Below are positions 34,443 through 42,315 of a stretch of DNA of 42,315 nt, piece by piece (the stretch's first letter is position 1; each line of letters begins with the position of its first letter). The DNA comes from JANSWP01 sp041941305 (GTDB lineage Bacteria > Bacteroidota > Bacteroidia > Chitinophagales > Saprospiraceae). A program made the translations under genes and the position numbers. The notes below the pieces were generated by a model, which saw nothing but the letters and a program-made list of their open reading frames with translations, searched no databases and was not told where the DNA came from. The stretch lies in the NCBI GenBank assembly GCA_041941305.1, contig JBGTQJ010000072.1, positions 1 to 42,315 of the forward strand, in the 5' to 3' direction.

Positions 34443-34481
34443 AAAAAAAGCCCAGAAAATGCTTTGTGCATTTTCTGGGCT
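34443..34481 (-). terminator. Rho-independent terminator after the 228-residue lipoprotein gene
   Basis: Perfect 14-bp stem (agcccagaaaatgc at 34449-34462 with its complement at 34468-34481), 5-nt loop, and on the minus strand a T-run immediately after (seven A on the plus strand at 34443-34449). It is positioned 37 nt after the stop at 34518, a textbook intrinsic terminator. Confidence 0.85.
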
Positions 34482-34517
34482 AACCCCACAACAGAAAACC
34501 GACCAACCCACAACAGT

Positions 34518-35204
34518 TTATTCCAAATCCATCAAATCTTCCTGAATATCATCAAATGCCCATTTAATTCTTCTCTGTGATACATTTTTTCCCTTAATCG
34601 CTACCAAAAATCGTTCATTGATAGAAGCCACCAATTCGTAGAAATCCTGGTCAGCGTTGTATTTTTCGAGAACCTTATGCCCATGCAAGGTAGTTGTTCG
34701 TTCAAAACCACCATCTCTTCTGGTTTTATCCACCTCAAGGTTGGCAATATCTCCAATTCTTGAGATGAGTTTGCCAACACCTGCTCCATCCACTATGCTA
34801 ATCTCTACATATTCATTGCCTTCTCCGTATTTGGCATTGGCGGCAGCTACATTTAGTCCAAAAGCACCTCCGCCGCTCGCTTCACTTTCCTCTTTTTTAA
34901 GACCAGCTACTTTTTTTGGCAAAACTTTTTGCAAATCTCGCGCTTCAACCGGCGTGATAGCTTCTCCATTTTCATCTTCAATATTCACGTCAATATTGAC
35001 ATTTTTCAATGCCTCTTCCAGTTTATTAAATGCCTCTTTGACATCTTCCTTGTTTTCAATTTTGATGTCCACTTTGTTGTTTCCAGTTTCATCTTCAATT
35101 TTAATGGATACTTTGTCTTTTCCCTCTTCATAATTTTCAATATTACAAGCAGTAAAAACCAAAGCGACCATCAAGGTGGCGAAAGAGAAATGGGATAATT
35201 TCAT
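34518..35204 (-). CDS. Lipoprotein of unknown function
   Basis: 228 residues. Lipobox signal MKLSHFSFATLMVALVFTAC, with the Cys at 20. The mature protein starts with a charged, repetitive section (KVSIKIEDETGNNKVDIKIEN, then NVNIDVNIEDENGEAI) that looks like short amphipathic beta strands. A Gly/Ala hinge (ASGGGAFGLNVAAANAKYG) leads to a C-terminal alpha/beta domain with YVEISIVDGAGVGKLISRIGD, FERTTTLHGHKVLEKYN and VASINERFLVAIKGKNVS. I do not recognise a family. A strong terminator follows. Probably periplasmic or outer-membrane; no catalytic residues are visible. Confidence 0.7.
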   Translation of the reverse strand: MKLSHFSFATLMVALVFTACNIENYEEGKDKVSIKIEDETGNNKVDIKIENKEDVKEAFNKLEEALKNVNIDVNIEDENGEAITPVEARDLQKVLPKKVAGLKKEESEASGGGAFGLNVAAANAKYGEGNEYVEISIVDGAGVGKLISRIGDIANLEVDKTRRDGGFERTTTLHGHKVLEKYNADQDFYELVASINERFLVAIKGKNVSQRRIKWAFDDIQEDLMDLE

Positions 35205-35733
35205 TTTGTTCAGTTTGTTGACACCTTTGATAATAAGGGCTCAAAATAAATTCTAAAGAAGAGACCTATAAAATCTGGTGATTAATTCATTAGAAAAGGT
35301 AGCAAGTAGCAGGGAATTTTGGTCTTTTGCGAGTTCTGTCGTCGATTGAAGCTCTATTTTCGACAAAGGAAGAATTTTCATAAGAAGAGGAGAAAAAAGT
35401 GGTTGATCCATACGATCATCTGATAAGTGATTGACGAGTTTGAATAAAATTCTACAAAAACTCCTGAAAACTAGCACTGAATCCTATATATTTGCAAAGT
35501 TTAAATATTAACACTTAATGAAACATGGACTGTGGGAACTTGAATCAGAATTTTTGAATGACGAATAAGCAAGGTGCGTAACAATTCAATCTCCCCAATT
35601 ATTCTTTGTTCATCGCGCGTTTATTTTTCTGTATAGACACCTGCCTCATCAATTTTCAAAACTCAAAAGTAAATTCCGCTAGCTAAGAACGCCTGATATT
35701 GAGCGTCCAGAGTCCCGTTAAAAATTTGGTTCC
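35205..35733. other. Divergent intergenic region and long leader of the repeat-protein gene
   Basis: 529 bp between a minus-strand lipoprotein gene and the plus-strand repeat protein. A minus-strand frame of 74 codons (35253-35477) has no family signature and ordinary intergenic composition; I do not accept it as a gene. A TATATTTG element at 35487-35494 is the best promoter candidate. A 16-codon frame starts at the ATG at 35518 and ends at 35568. If the promoter is right, the repeat-protein mRNA would have a leader of more than 200 nt. Confidence 0.5.
35487..35494 (+). promoter_or_regulatory. Candidate -7 element upstream of the repeat-protein gene
   Basis: TATATTTG matches the Bacteroidota -7 consensus TAnnTTTG exactly and is followed by C, as is common. 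No TTTG is visible at the -33 spacing. It lies 240 nt before the CDS and 24 nt before a 16-codon reading frame. Confidence 0.35.
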
Positions 35734-38700
35734 ATGAATTTTAAGAACTATGCCAATGCTCTATCCCTGTGTGCTTTGTTTATTTTTTCCTTTACCCAAA
35801 CTAATGCCCAATGTCTCCTAACTTCTGTCTCTACCACAGGAGGTGCCACTGAAGTGACCACATGCCCTGGAGACGGAGATGATGATGTTGTAAAATTCAA
35901 ACCCAATACCTGGGCAGCAGGATATGTATGGGTAGTCACAGATGCCAATAATATTATTATCGATCATTTTTGGGGCAATAAATACAATTTTGAAAATGGA
36001 GTCCCAGGAACCTGTCGCGTATGGGGCGTATCCAATTCTGGTTTTGTTACAGTACCCACTGGTGAGAATATTTTCGATGGAGACTTTCAGTCCTTTTGCT
36101 GGATCATCTCTGTTAACTTTGTTACCATCAACAAAATCGTACCTGACGGAGGCAATGTCAGCCTATCAAATGGAGATACCGAAACCTACCTTTGCCCAGG
36201 AGATGGAAACCCTGACGTTCTTTCCTTTTCAAATGATAGTCAGGCTGCCAATAATTATGCGTATATTATAACAGATAATAATGGGATAATATTAGATTCT
36301 ACAGATGATGAATACGATTTTGATGGCTTTCCTTTTGGAACTTGCCGCGTATATGGAGTAGGTTATACGGATAACTTTACTGTTTTAGTTGGTGAAGACA
36401 TTAATAATACAGTGCTTTCCGATGGATGTTATGACCTTTCTGATAATTTTGTTTCCGTTACAAAAGATGAACCAAACGGAGGTAATGTTGCAAGACCCGA
36501 TGGTTCCACTTTTGCGCATGTTTGTGTAGGAAATGGAGTTTCTAATGTCATTGGGTTTGAATCGTTTAATACTTCTAATTTATTTTACGCTTATGTCATC
36601 GCTGATGAAAATGACAATTTTTGGGCAATTGAATACGGGGATTATTTAGATTTTGAAACTGCACCTGTGGGGACTTGTAGGATATATGGTATGGCATTCG
36701 TGGGAAATGTCATTATCTCTATAGGAGAAAACATATTTTCAAATGCCATCACAGACGATTGCTATGACCTTTCAGACAACTATATAGAAGTGCTCCGCAG
36801 CGAACCCAACGGAAGTTTTGTTTCTTTGGATGACGGTACTACCCAAATTTTCACATGCCCCGGAGACGGGGTTGCAGACATTGTCAACTTTTCGACTTCC
36901 AGCGGTTCTACAGCCAACTACACTTTTGCTGTTACCGATGAAAATGGAGAGATACTGGCACTACCCACCGGAAACAGTTTTGATTTTGAAGGAGCACCTG
37001 CTGGAATCTGCAGGATATATGGTATATCCTATGTAAAAGATTTCCTGGGTCAAACAGGATTCAATATCAATCAAGCAATATTAGCAGATGACTGTTGGGA
37101 GATTTCAGAAAACTACATTGAAGTGGTTCGGGAAACGCCCAATGGAGGAACGATAAGTACACCAAGCGGTGATGATCTTTTGTATTCCTGCGCTGATGGC
37201 AACCCAGATGTTATTCAATTTGTCACGACTGGTGTTTCCAATTCAAATACGGTTTTTGTTATTACAGACGAAAACAAGATGGTAGTCAATATTGTAAATG
37301 CAGGCAACGATTCCTTTGATTTCAATAACGCAGCCATTGGAAATTATAGGGTTTATTCTGTTGCTTATACAGGGGATTTTATTTTGATCGAAGGTCAATT
37401 TCTAGGAGATGATGATGTATCGGATGATTGTTTTGATATTTCTTCCAATTACATCACGGTAATTAGAGATGAAGCCCGAGCAGGTTCTGTATCTACCGTT
37501 TCAGGAAATAATCCCGTTTATACCTGCCCGGGAGATGGAAAAGCTGATGTAATTGCTTTCCAAAACCAAGGAGCTTCAAACCTCAAATATGCTTACCTCA
37601 TATTGGACATTAATTTTTTGGTTGTCGACATCATTACTGGAGACAGTTATGATTTTGATGGACTAGGAGAAGGCATTAGCGCAGTTTTAGGAGTCAGTTA
37701 TTCTGGAAGTTTAACCATTCAACCAGGAGAAGATCCTTTTGTTACGGCTATTTCGGATGATTGTTTTGAAATGTCTTCAGATTGGGTAGATGTTTTTCAT
37801 ATGACGCCGGAAGGGGGTTCCCTCTTTACCATTTCCGCAGAATCGGAGGTTGATGTATGCGCAGGAGATGGCACGCCTGATTTGGTCATTTTTGCTGCCC
37901 CAGGAGCTGCCAATATTCCTTATTTCTATGTCATTACGGATGAGAGCAATGAGATATTAGAGTTTGGTCCAGTAAACTTAAAAGACTTTGACCAGGTGGA
38001 CGAGGGCATCTGTAGAGTATGGGGGGTTTCATTTACAGGAAACTTTACCGGAATTGTAGGCGAAAACCTGGACGATATTTTGCTTTCCGATGATTGCTAT
38101 GATATCTCAGATACCTTTATTGAAGTGAGAAGAACCTTTGTGGAAGGAGGTGATGTTGCTACTAATTTAGGTGAGGACCAGATTTACCTTTGTCCTGGAG
38201 ATGGCAATCCAAACTTAATTGACTTTACCACTACGAGCGATGCTTCCACCAACAATTACACATACATAATTACTGACAACCAAAATGTAATCACCAATAT
38301 TCTAACTGAGGATTTTTACGATTTTGAAAATGATGGTATAGGCATCAATCAGGTATGGGGGGTTTCCTATTCCGGAAATTTATTGGCCCAAGTAGGCGAT
38401 GACATTTCGCAGGCTACGCTTTCCGATGCCTGTTATGCCTTATCCAATAATAGCATTGAAGTCATTAGAGATTTGCCAAATGGTGATGTAATTGTGTCCA
38501 ACCAGGGTGATGTGGTAGATATTTGTGTTAATGACGATCAGGAGGATGTGATTGCCTTCATTACAGGAAGTTTTTCTTTTGCACAATACCAATTCATTGT
38601 CACTGATGAGAACAATGAAATTCTGGAAGTGATGGATGATATTCTTTTTGATTTTGAGGACTTCTCAGGAGGCGTTTGTCGGGTATGGGGACTTTCCTAT

Positions 38701-39789
38701 ACAGGTCATTTGACAATTCAACCAGGCGATATTGCTGGTCTGGATCCTCTTTCAGATGATTGTTTTGAATTATCATCCAATTATATTGAAATCAATAAAA
38801 CTGAGGTGGATGCTGCTACCATCTTCTCTCCTTCAGGAAGTGAGCTATTTATTTGTGTAGGAGATGGCGTCCCTAATTTTGTAGGATTTTTTAATACCAC
38901 TTCTTTGAATAATGATTACCGTTACTTGATAACGGACGAAAATGGAATCCTTTTGGATGTCATTGGTTTCAATCTCTACAATTTCGAAGATAGTAATCCA
39001 GGTACCTGCCATGTTTATGGTTTGGATATGACAGGGGTATTATCCATTTTCCAGGGGCAAAACATTTTCACTACCGCACTTTCAACAGAGTGTTATGCCC
39101 TTTCATCCAATTTCATTACGGTTCATAAATCAATACCAGATGCTGGAACAATCGCAACAGATGATGGGCAAACTTCCGTCACGGTTGAAGTCAATGATGG
39201 AATTGCGGATATCGTCAATTTTGTAACAACGGATGTCAGCAATTCGAAATTCCAATTTGTAGTCACTGATGATAATAATGAAATCCTTGGCTTCTTTGAC
39301 GATCCTTCTTTTGATTTTGAGGGAGCTGGTGAGGGGGTTTGCAGAGTTTGGGGGATTGCATATACCGGTGGGCTCCTGGCAGAGACAGGTGACATCCTTA
39401 CAGATGTAGCTATTTCCAATCAATGCTCTGATCTTTCCGACAATTTTGTCGAAATCATTAGAGATGATCCTAATAATTTGATCACTCCGGGCTCCAATGC
39501 CGATGGTGGAATAACCATTACACAGGCTCAACCTTTTGGTAAACTAATACTTGCGCCAAACCCAGCTAGTGACCATTTAAGGATCAATTTCCAATCAATT
39601 GATTTTGAGGGCATCAGTCAAGTTCAGGTGCTCAATCTAGCTGGGCAAGTCGTTTATGAATCCAAATTGGAAACCTTTGAAGGGCAAAATGAGTTCAATG
39701 TGGAAGTTGGAAATTGGAGTGCAGGAACTTATTATTTGGTATTAAAAAATGAGAACGGAAGTATTCGCAATGTTTTTGTAAAACAATAA
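35734..39789 (+). CDS. Large T9SS-secreted protein of eleven ~111-residue repeats
   Basis: 1351 residues. A signal peptide (about 1-25, ending TNAQ) leads directly into eleven tandem units; a type A sorting domain forms the last ~80 residues (LILAPNPASDHLRI, VQVLNLAGQVVYES, SAGTYYLVL). Each unit reads roughly PNGGxVxxxxG...CPGDGxxDxxxF...YxYxITDxNxxIL...YDFE...GxCRVWGVSYTGN...LSDDCYDLSxNxIxVxR, with up to three Cys. No enzyme motif is seen; acidic loops such as GDGxxD and TDxNxxI could bind calcium. The array suggests a long, stiff surface fibre or adhesin. From memory, similar GGTI...DGxPD...TDxxGxIL...G.C..W..S units occur in large secreted proteins of marine Flavobacteriia, but I know no name or function for them. 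The gene ends before a clear intrinsic terminator. Confidence 0.9.
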   Translation: MNFKNYANALSLCALFIFSFTQTNAQCLLTSVSTTGGATEVTTCPGDGDDDVVKFKPNTWAAGYVWVVTDANNIIIDHFWGNKYNFENGVPGTCRVWGVSNSGFVTVPTGENIFDGDFQSFCWIISVNFVTINKIVPDGGNVSLSNGDTETYLCPGDGNPDVLSFSNDSQAANNYAYIITDNNGIILDSTDDEYDFDGFPFGTCRVYGVGYTDNFTVLVGEDINNTVLSDGCYDLSDNFVSVTKDEPNGGNVARPDGSTFAHVCVGNGVSNVIGFESFNTSNLFYAYVIADENDNFWAIEYGDYLDFETAPVGTCRIYGMAFVGNVIISIGENIFSNAITDDCYDLSDNYIEVLRSEPNGSFVSLDDGTTQIFTCPGDGVADIVNFSTSSGSTANYTFAVTDENGEILALPTGNSFDFEGAPAGICRIYGISYVKDFLGQTGFNINQAILADDCWEISENYIEVVRETPNGGTISTPSGDDLLYSCADGNPDVIQFVTTGVSNSNTVFVITDENKMVVNIVNAGNDSFDFNNAAIGNYRVYSVAYTGDFILIEGQFLGDDDVSDDCFDISSNYITVIRDEARAGSVSTVSGNNPVYTCPGDGKADVIAFQNQGASNLKYAYLILDINFLVVDIITGDSYDFDGLGEGISAVLGVSYSGSLTIQPGEDPFVTAISDDCFEMSSDWVDVFHMTPEGGSLFTISAESEVDVCAGDGTPDLVIFAAPGAANIPYFYVITDESNEILEFGPVNLKDFDQVDEGICRVWGVSFTGNFTGIVGENLDDILLSDDCYDISDTFIEVRRTFVEGGDVATNLGEDQIYLCPGDGNPNLIDFTTTSDASTNNYTYIITDNQNVITNILTEDFYDFENDGIGINQVWGVSYSGNLLAQVGDDISQATLSDACYALSNNSIEVIRDLPNGDVIVSNQGDVVDICVNDDQEDVIAFITGSFSFAQYQFIVTDENNEILEVMDDILFDFEDFSGGVCRVWGLSYTGHLTIQPGDIAGLDPLSDDCFELSSNYIEINKTEVDAATIFSPSGSELFICVGDGVPNFVGFFNTTSLNNDYRYLITDENGILLDVIGFNLYNFEDSNPGTCHVYGLDMTGVLSIFQGQNIFTTALSTECYALSSNFITVHKSIPDAGTIATDDGQTSVTVEVNDGIADIVNFVTTDVSNSKFQFVVTDDNNEILGFFDDPSFDFEGAGEGVCRVWGIAYTGGLLAETGDILTDVAISNQCSDLSDNFVEIIRDDPNNLITPGSNADGGITITQAQPFGKLILAPNPASDHLRINFQSIDFEGISQVQVLNLAGQVVYESKLETFEGQNEFNVEVGNWSAGTYYLVLKNENGSIRNVFVKQ
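35815..39475 (+). repeat. Eleven tandem repeats with ~333-nt period
   Basis: Markers for the C-PGDG motif fall at about 35861, 36190, 36520, 36853, 37187, 37522, 37855, 38191, 38521, 38851 and 39184, a spacing of 329-336 nt. Units have drifted at DNA level, so the array is old. Departures: unit 11 lacks the first Cys, units 5, 6 and 8 lack the Cys before the xVWG motif, and units 5 and 9 have altered GDG loops. Confidence 0.85.
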
Positions 39790-39886
39790 TACATGAAGGT
39801 CAATATCATAAATAGCCAAAATCACAGTGGAAATTGATTACCATTCCAGTGGCTATTCTATTGATTTTTAAAAAATATTTTTTCAA

Positions 39887-39926
39887 TTAAAAAAGCCTCC
39901 TGGATATGTTCATGGGGCTTTTTTAA
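39887..39926 (+). terminator. Rho-independent terminator of the repeat-protein gene
   Basis: Stem ttaaaaaagcc (39887-39897) pairs perfectly with ggcttttttaa (39916-39926), ending in a T-run in the plus direction, about 100 nt after the stop codon. Confidence 0.8.
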
Positions 39927-39976
39927 TTTCACCGATTAGGAAGAAGATTTCGACCCTCCATAAACCACATTCCAGG

Positions 39977-40056
39977 AATGAAAATCAAAATGAAAATTAA
40001 AATGAAAATCAAAATAGTCTAACTCCTATATTTTGATTTTCATTTTAATTTTCATT
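39977..40056. repeat. Tandem 12-mers and perfect 28-bp inverted repeat
   Basis: Three head-to-tail 12-mers (aatgaaaatcaa, aatgaaaattaa, aatgaaaatcaa from 39977) are followed, after a 12-nt loop at 40017-40028, by an exact reverse complement of the last two plus aata (left arm 39989-40016, right arm 40029-40056). Almost pure A/T with strand-asymmetric purines. It may terminate the minus-strand DUF4249-like gene, whose stop is at 40103. Confidence 0.8.
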
Positions 40057-40102
40057 GGTCAAAATATCTCTTGACCTTAATCTTGCGCTTACCCTACTTA
40101 TT

Positions 40103-41122
40103 TTATTGAAAATTTAACGTATTGGTATAAATCCCATTTCTCAAAGAGTCGAGGGTTCTTGGAGAAATGCCCAAACCATTCAATCTAAATTGATTTCTTG
40201 AAGAGAAAATGCCCCTACCTTCAGAAAGATTGGTATAAAAAGGCAATTCCTGATTACTGGTCAAACCTGTGTTTGCATTCCGAATATCAAAGAAAGTAGC
40301 CAACTCTTCTCCTGCCGCAGTGACAATTACTTCAAAGCCTATAAAGAAGCGGCCGATGGCTTCACTATGTTCCAGGCTGGTGCTAAGGAAATCAAAAAAT
40401 TCAAGGCCTTGCACTTCTTCCTTAATAAATTTATCATTCTCTTGTCTTCGTTGAGAATCTTCTGACCAAATCCATTCCAGTGATTTATCCATTAATGTTC
40501 CTGCCTGATCTGCAAATTCAAATTCCTTGTAATGAATGATTAAACGAACATCAAAGATTGAAGCCTCATCTGGAACATTCATTCGAATGTCTTCAAGCAG
40601 GTTGTATTGAAAATCCAATTTTGGCAGCAAAGGTGGATTGGCAGAAGGAGAGGCCAGCACCATATCGCCCAAAACTGTAGTTTCAGCAGTTACAAGAGGT
40701 AATTGATCTCCCCTGTTCAAAATCAATTTAATTTTCTCCCCACTTTGAAAATCCAAATCAGAAGCATCAATTTTATACAAGTAATTTGGATTGTTTGCAA
40801 ATACCCCATCGTCTTTTTGTAAGCCAACCAAATTGCCATCTATTCTTTCCAGTTGAAACTGTTTGCCATCACTTTCTCGCTCTAAGGCAACACTGACATT
40901 ATTGTAATAAATAGAATCTGGTTCCTGAGCCAATAAAAAGGCATCTGTTGAAGGATCTAAAAATGCTTTTTCAACCCTTACATAATGTGTTTCATCATTT
41001 TTGTTCAATAATGCATAGACTACGGGAATATCTGTCCAATCTTCAGTCAAATTCAAATCATTGCTGCATGCTCCCAGGAAAAATGTGAACAAAACAATCG
41101 AAAAAATCCAGTTATTTTTCAT
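40103..41122 (-). CDS. Lipoprotein, DUF4249-like
   Basis: Start placed at the ATG at 41122 (MKNNWIFSIVLFTFFLGAC), because the predicted -7 element at 41142-41149 puts the transcript start almost on the upstream ATG at 41137. 339 residues with the lipobox Cys at 19. The mature part begins TDIPVVYALLNKNDETHYVRVEKAFLD and continues with beta-rich segments (NNVSVALERESDGKQFQLERI, NYLYKIDASDLDFQSGEKIKLIL). This layout resembles DUF4249 outer-membrane lipoproteins of Bacteroidota, which often accompany TonB-dependent receptors; none is present here. The family call is moderate; the lipoprotein call is firm. Function unknown. Confidence 0.7.
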   Translation of the reverse strand: MKNNWIFSIVLFTFFLGACSNDLNLTEDWTDIPVVYALLNKNDETHYVRVEKAFLDPSTDAFLLAQEPDSIYYNNVSVALERESDGKQFQLERIDGNLVGLQKDDGVFANNPNYLYKIDASDLDFQSGEKIKLILNRGDQLPLVTAETTVLGDMVLASPSANPPLLPKLDFQYNLLEDIRMNVPDEASIFDVRLIIHYKEFEFADQAGTLMDKSLEWIWSEDSQRRQENDKFIKEEVQGLEFFDFLSTSLEHSEAIGRFFIGFEVIVTAAGEELATFFDIRNANTGLTSNQELPFYTNLSEGRGIFSSRNQFRLNGLGISPRTLDSLRNGIYTNTLNFQ

Positions 41123-41141
41123 GCTTTTAGTTTTCATGCCG

Positions 41142-41149
41142 CAAAAGTA
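41142..41149 (-). promoter_or_regulatory. -7 element of the DUF4249-like gene
   Basis: Minus-strand TACTTTTG followed by C, an exact TAnnTTTG match. Transcription starting 5-7 nt downstream would begin at about 41135-41137, giving a leader of only ~14 nt to the ATG at 41122. No -33 TTTG is seen at the usual spacing. Confidence 0.4.
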
Positions 41150-41350
41150 TAATTAAAAGTGTTATTGTACATGTATTTGGATACATGATTGTAAGTTAGA
41201 TAACAATCTATCTTTTTGTTTAAACATTCCTACAATTCCCTATCTTGCAGCTTTCCTAACCTAAACGATATGGACAGGTCAAAGTTTTGGATACGAAACC
41301 TTTTTTCGTTAATCCAATCTTTCTTTCTGAAAACCAACTAGTTAACTAAT

Positions 41351-41378
41351 CCTGCCGATACCTCTTCACGACAGGCAG
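41351..41378. repeat. Imperfect palindrome upstream of panB
   Basis: cctgccgata and acgacaggcag form an imperfect inverted repeat around cctcttc, 26 nt before the panB ATG. It is GC-richer than its surroundings, like other REP-type intergenic elements; it might also be a regulatory hairpin in the panB leader. Confidence 0.35.
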
Positions 41379-41403
41379 AAGGAAAGAAATTGCAATTCTC
41401 ATT

Positions 41404-42222
41404 ATGTCAGCAGTCAAAAAAGAAGTCAAAAGAGTAACTACACATGTCTTACAGGCAATGAAGTCCCGGGGCGAAAAAATTTCTATGCTTACGGCTTACG
41501 ACTATTCCATGGCACGCATTCTGGACGAAGCTGGAATTGATGTGCTCCTGGTTGGTGATTCTGCCTCCAATGTAATGGCGGGACATGAAACTACCCTGCC
41601 CATTACTTTGGATCAAATGATTTACCATGCGGCCTCCGTAGTCAGAGCAGTAAAACGGGCTTTGATTGTGGTCGACTTGCCTTTTGGTTCCTACCAGGGC
41701 AATTCAGTAGTTGCACTGGAATCTGCCATACGCATTATGAAGGAAGCCGGAGCGCATGCCGTAAAAATTGAAGGTGGCGGAGAGATAGCAGAATCGGTCA
41801 AAAGAATCCTCTCAGCGGGTGTTCCAGTGATGGGTCATTTGGGGTTAACTCCACAATCTATCTACAAATTTGGAACTTATCGGGTACGAGCAAAAGAGGA
41901 AGCCGAAGCCAATAAATTGAAAGAAGACGCTAAAATTCTGGAATCATTGGGCTGCTTCGGCATTGTTTTGGAGAAAATACCTGCCAAACTAACAAAAGAA
42001 GTTTCTGAAAGCTTGGTGATTCCCACAATCGGGATTGGAGGCGGAGCCGACGCCGATGGGCAAGTTTTGGTAACACATGATCTATTGGGCATTACCAAGG
42101 ATTTTCAGCCTCGCTTTCTTCGCCGTTACCTAGAATTGTTTGACGAAATTAAGGGCGCAGTAGGAAGCTACATAGCAGATGTAAAAAGTGGAGATTTTCC
42201 AAATGAAAGGGAGCAGTATTAG
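41404..42222 (+). CDS. panB: 3-methyl-2-oxobutanoate hydroxymethyltransferase (ketopantoate hydroxymethyltransferase)
   Basis: First committed step of pantothenate (and so coenzyme A) synthesis: it transfers a hydroxymethyl group from 5,10-methylene-tetrahydrofolate to 2-oxoisovalerate, giving ketopantoate, in the cytoplasm. 272 residues, normal length. Family motifs are all present: MLTAYDYSMARILDEAGID, LLVGDSASNVMAGHETTLP (metal-ligand Asp), VVDLPFGSYQ (second metal Asp), AHAVKIEGGGE (Lys and Glu at the active site), GVPVMGHLGLTPQS, LEKIPAKLTKEV (catalytic Glu) and IPTIGIGGGADADGQVLVTHDLLG. No panC or panD lies within the window. The ATG at 41404 gives the expected N-terminus. Confidence 0.97.
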   Translation: MSAVKKEVKRVTTHVLQAMKSRGEKISMLTAYDYSMARILDEAGIDVLLVGDSASNVMAGHETTLPITLDQMIYHAASVVRAVKRALIVVDLPFGSYQGNSVVALESAIRIMKEAGAHAVKIEGGGEIAESVKRILSAGVPVMGHLGLTPQSIYKFGTYRVRAKEEAEANKLKEDAKILESLGCFGIVLEKIPAKLTKEVSESLVIPTIGIGGGADADGQVLVTHDLLGITKDFQPRFLRRYLELFDEIKGAVGSYIADVKSGDFPNEREQY

Positions 42223-42260
42223 GTTGCTGGGTACTGGTTGCTGGGTACTGGTTGCTGGGG
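42223..42260. repeat. 14-bp tandem repeat after panB
   Basis: Two perfect copies of gttgctgggtactg (42223-42236, 42237-42250) plus a partial third (gttgctgggg) start immediately after the panB stop codon. The unit is related to the degenerate tract at 24285-24341. Confidence 0.8.
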
Positions 42261-42315
42261 TGTCCGTGCCTAAAATAGGTTGACCAAAAAAGTCAACTAT
42301 CAATGTCATCAAAGA

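Larger units (their letters stand above)
39790..40102. other. Convergent intergenic region with two hairpins
   Basis: 313 bp between the repeat-protein gene and the minus-strand DUF4249-like gene. No gene is visible. It holds an intrinsic terminator (39887-39926) and, farther on, tandem 12-mers leading into a perfect 28-bp inverted repeat (39977-40056), each listed separately. Confidence 0.7.

Noticed and set aside
34392..34511. N-terminal extension of the YtcJ-like amidohydrolase
   Set aside because: The extension reads through an intrinsic terminator hairpin, while a lipoprotein signal peptide starts at 34391.
35253..35477. 74-codon minus-strand frame upstream of the repeat-protein gene
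   Set aside because: No conserved motif, no signal peptide and no clear regulatory context; could be chance in a 529-bp spacer.
1..42315. Mobile elements, tRNA or rRNA genes
   Set aside because: No transposase, integrase, phage gene, tRNA cloverleaf or rRNA-like stretch was recognised on either strand; a tRNA search by program was not possible here.

Overview
The window reads as chromosomal DNA of a Bacteroidota bacterium, most likely from the Saprospiria (Lewinella/Haliscomenobacter-like) side of the phylum. The grounds are four proteins ending in a type A C-terminal sorting domain of the type IX secretion system (T9SS), SprB-type repeats, several lipobox lipoproteins, scarce Shine-Dalgarno sequences, and AT-rich intergenic DNA with occasional TAnnTTTG-type -7 elements. 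I see no rRNA, tRNA, CRISPR array, transposase or phage gene. The phylum is well supported; the class is inference.

Layout. 1-2.4 kb: a secreted peptidoglycan-recognition amidase. 2.4-6.4 kb: a two-TM conserved hypothetical, a decayed outer-membrane barrel gene, a Dabb-domain lipoprotein, and an MsbA-like ABC exporter followed by a small membrane protein. 6.5-10.7 kb: an SMP-30/gluconolactonase lipoprotein, a molybdopterin oxidoreductase and TruC. 10.7-18.0 kb: a TPR-CHAT protease-like protein and a Cys-rich T9SS protein on the minus strand. Divergent from them lie an ECF sigma factor, a one-TM TPR protein (probable anti-sigma/sensor) and a PilO-like/PilP-like pair. 18-25.2 kb: a membrane protein, a 1101-residue FG-GAP/ASPIC lipoprotein, an anchored hypothetical, a GNAT acetyltransferase and a crotonase. 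25.3-32.5 kb: a Tat-exported HisC-like aminotransferase and, convergent with it, a ~1950-residue reprolysin-like metalloprotease with a P domain, ten SprB-like repeats and a T9SS tail. 32.7-35.2 kb: a YtcJ-like amidohydrolase lipoprotein and an unrecognised lipoprotein. 35.7-39.8 kb: a 1351-residue T9SS protein built from eleven ~111-residue repeats. 40.1-42.2 kb: a DUF4249-like lipoprotein and PanB.

Much of the window encodes exported or surface proteins. The best candidate for an undescribed system is the divergent CHAT / Cys-rich T9SS / sigma / TPR locus at 10.7-18.0 kb. Within it the N-terminal half of the CHAT gene and the adjoining T9SS gene are visibly more AT-rich than the CHAT catalytic half, which suggests exchange of a recognition module. 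The eleven-repeat T9SS protein is the second candidate. Several intergenic hairpin families (REP-like elements, a perfect 28-bp inverted repeat, GCTGGGT minisatellites) are also present.
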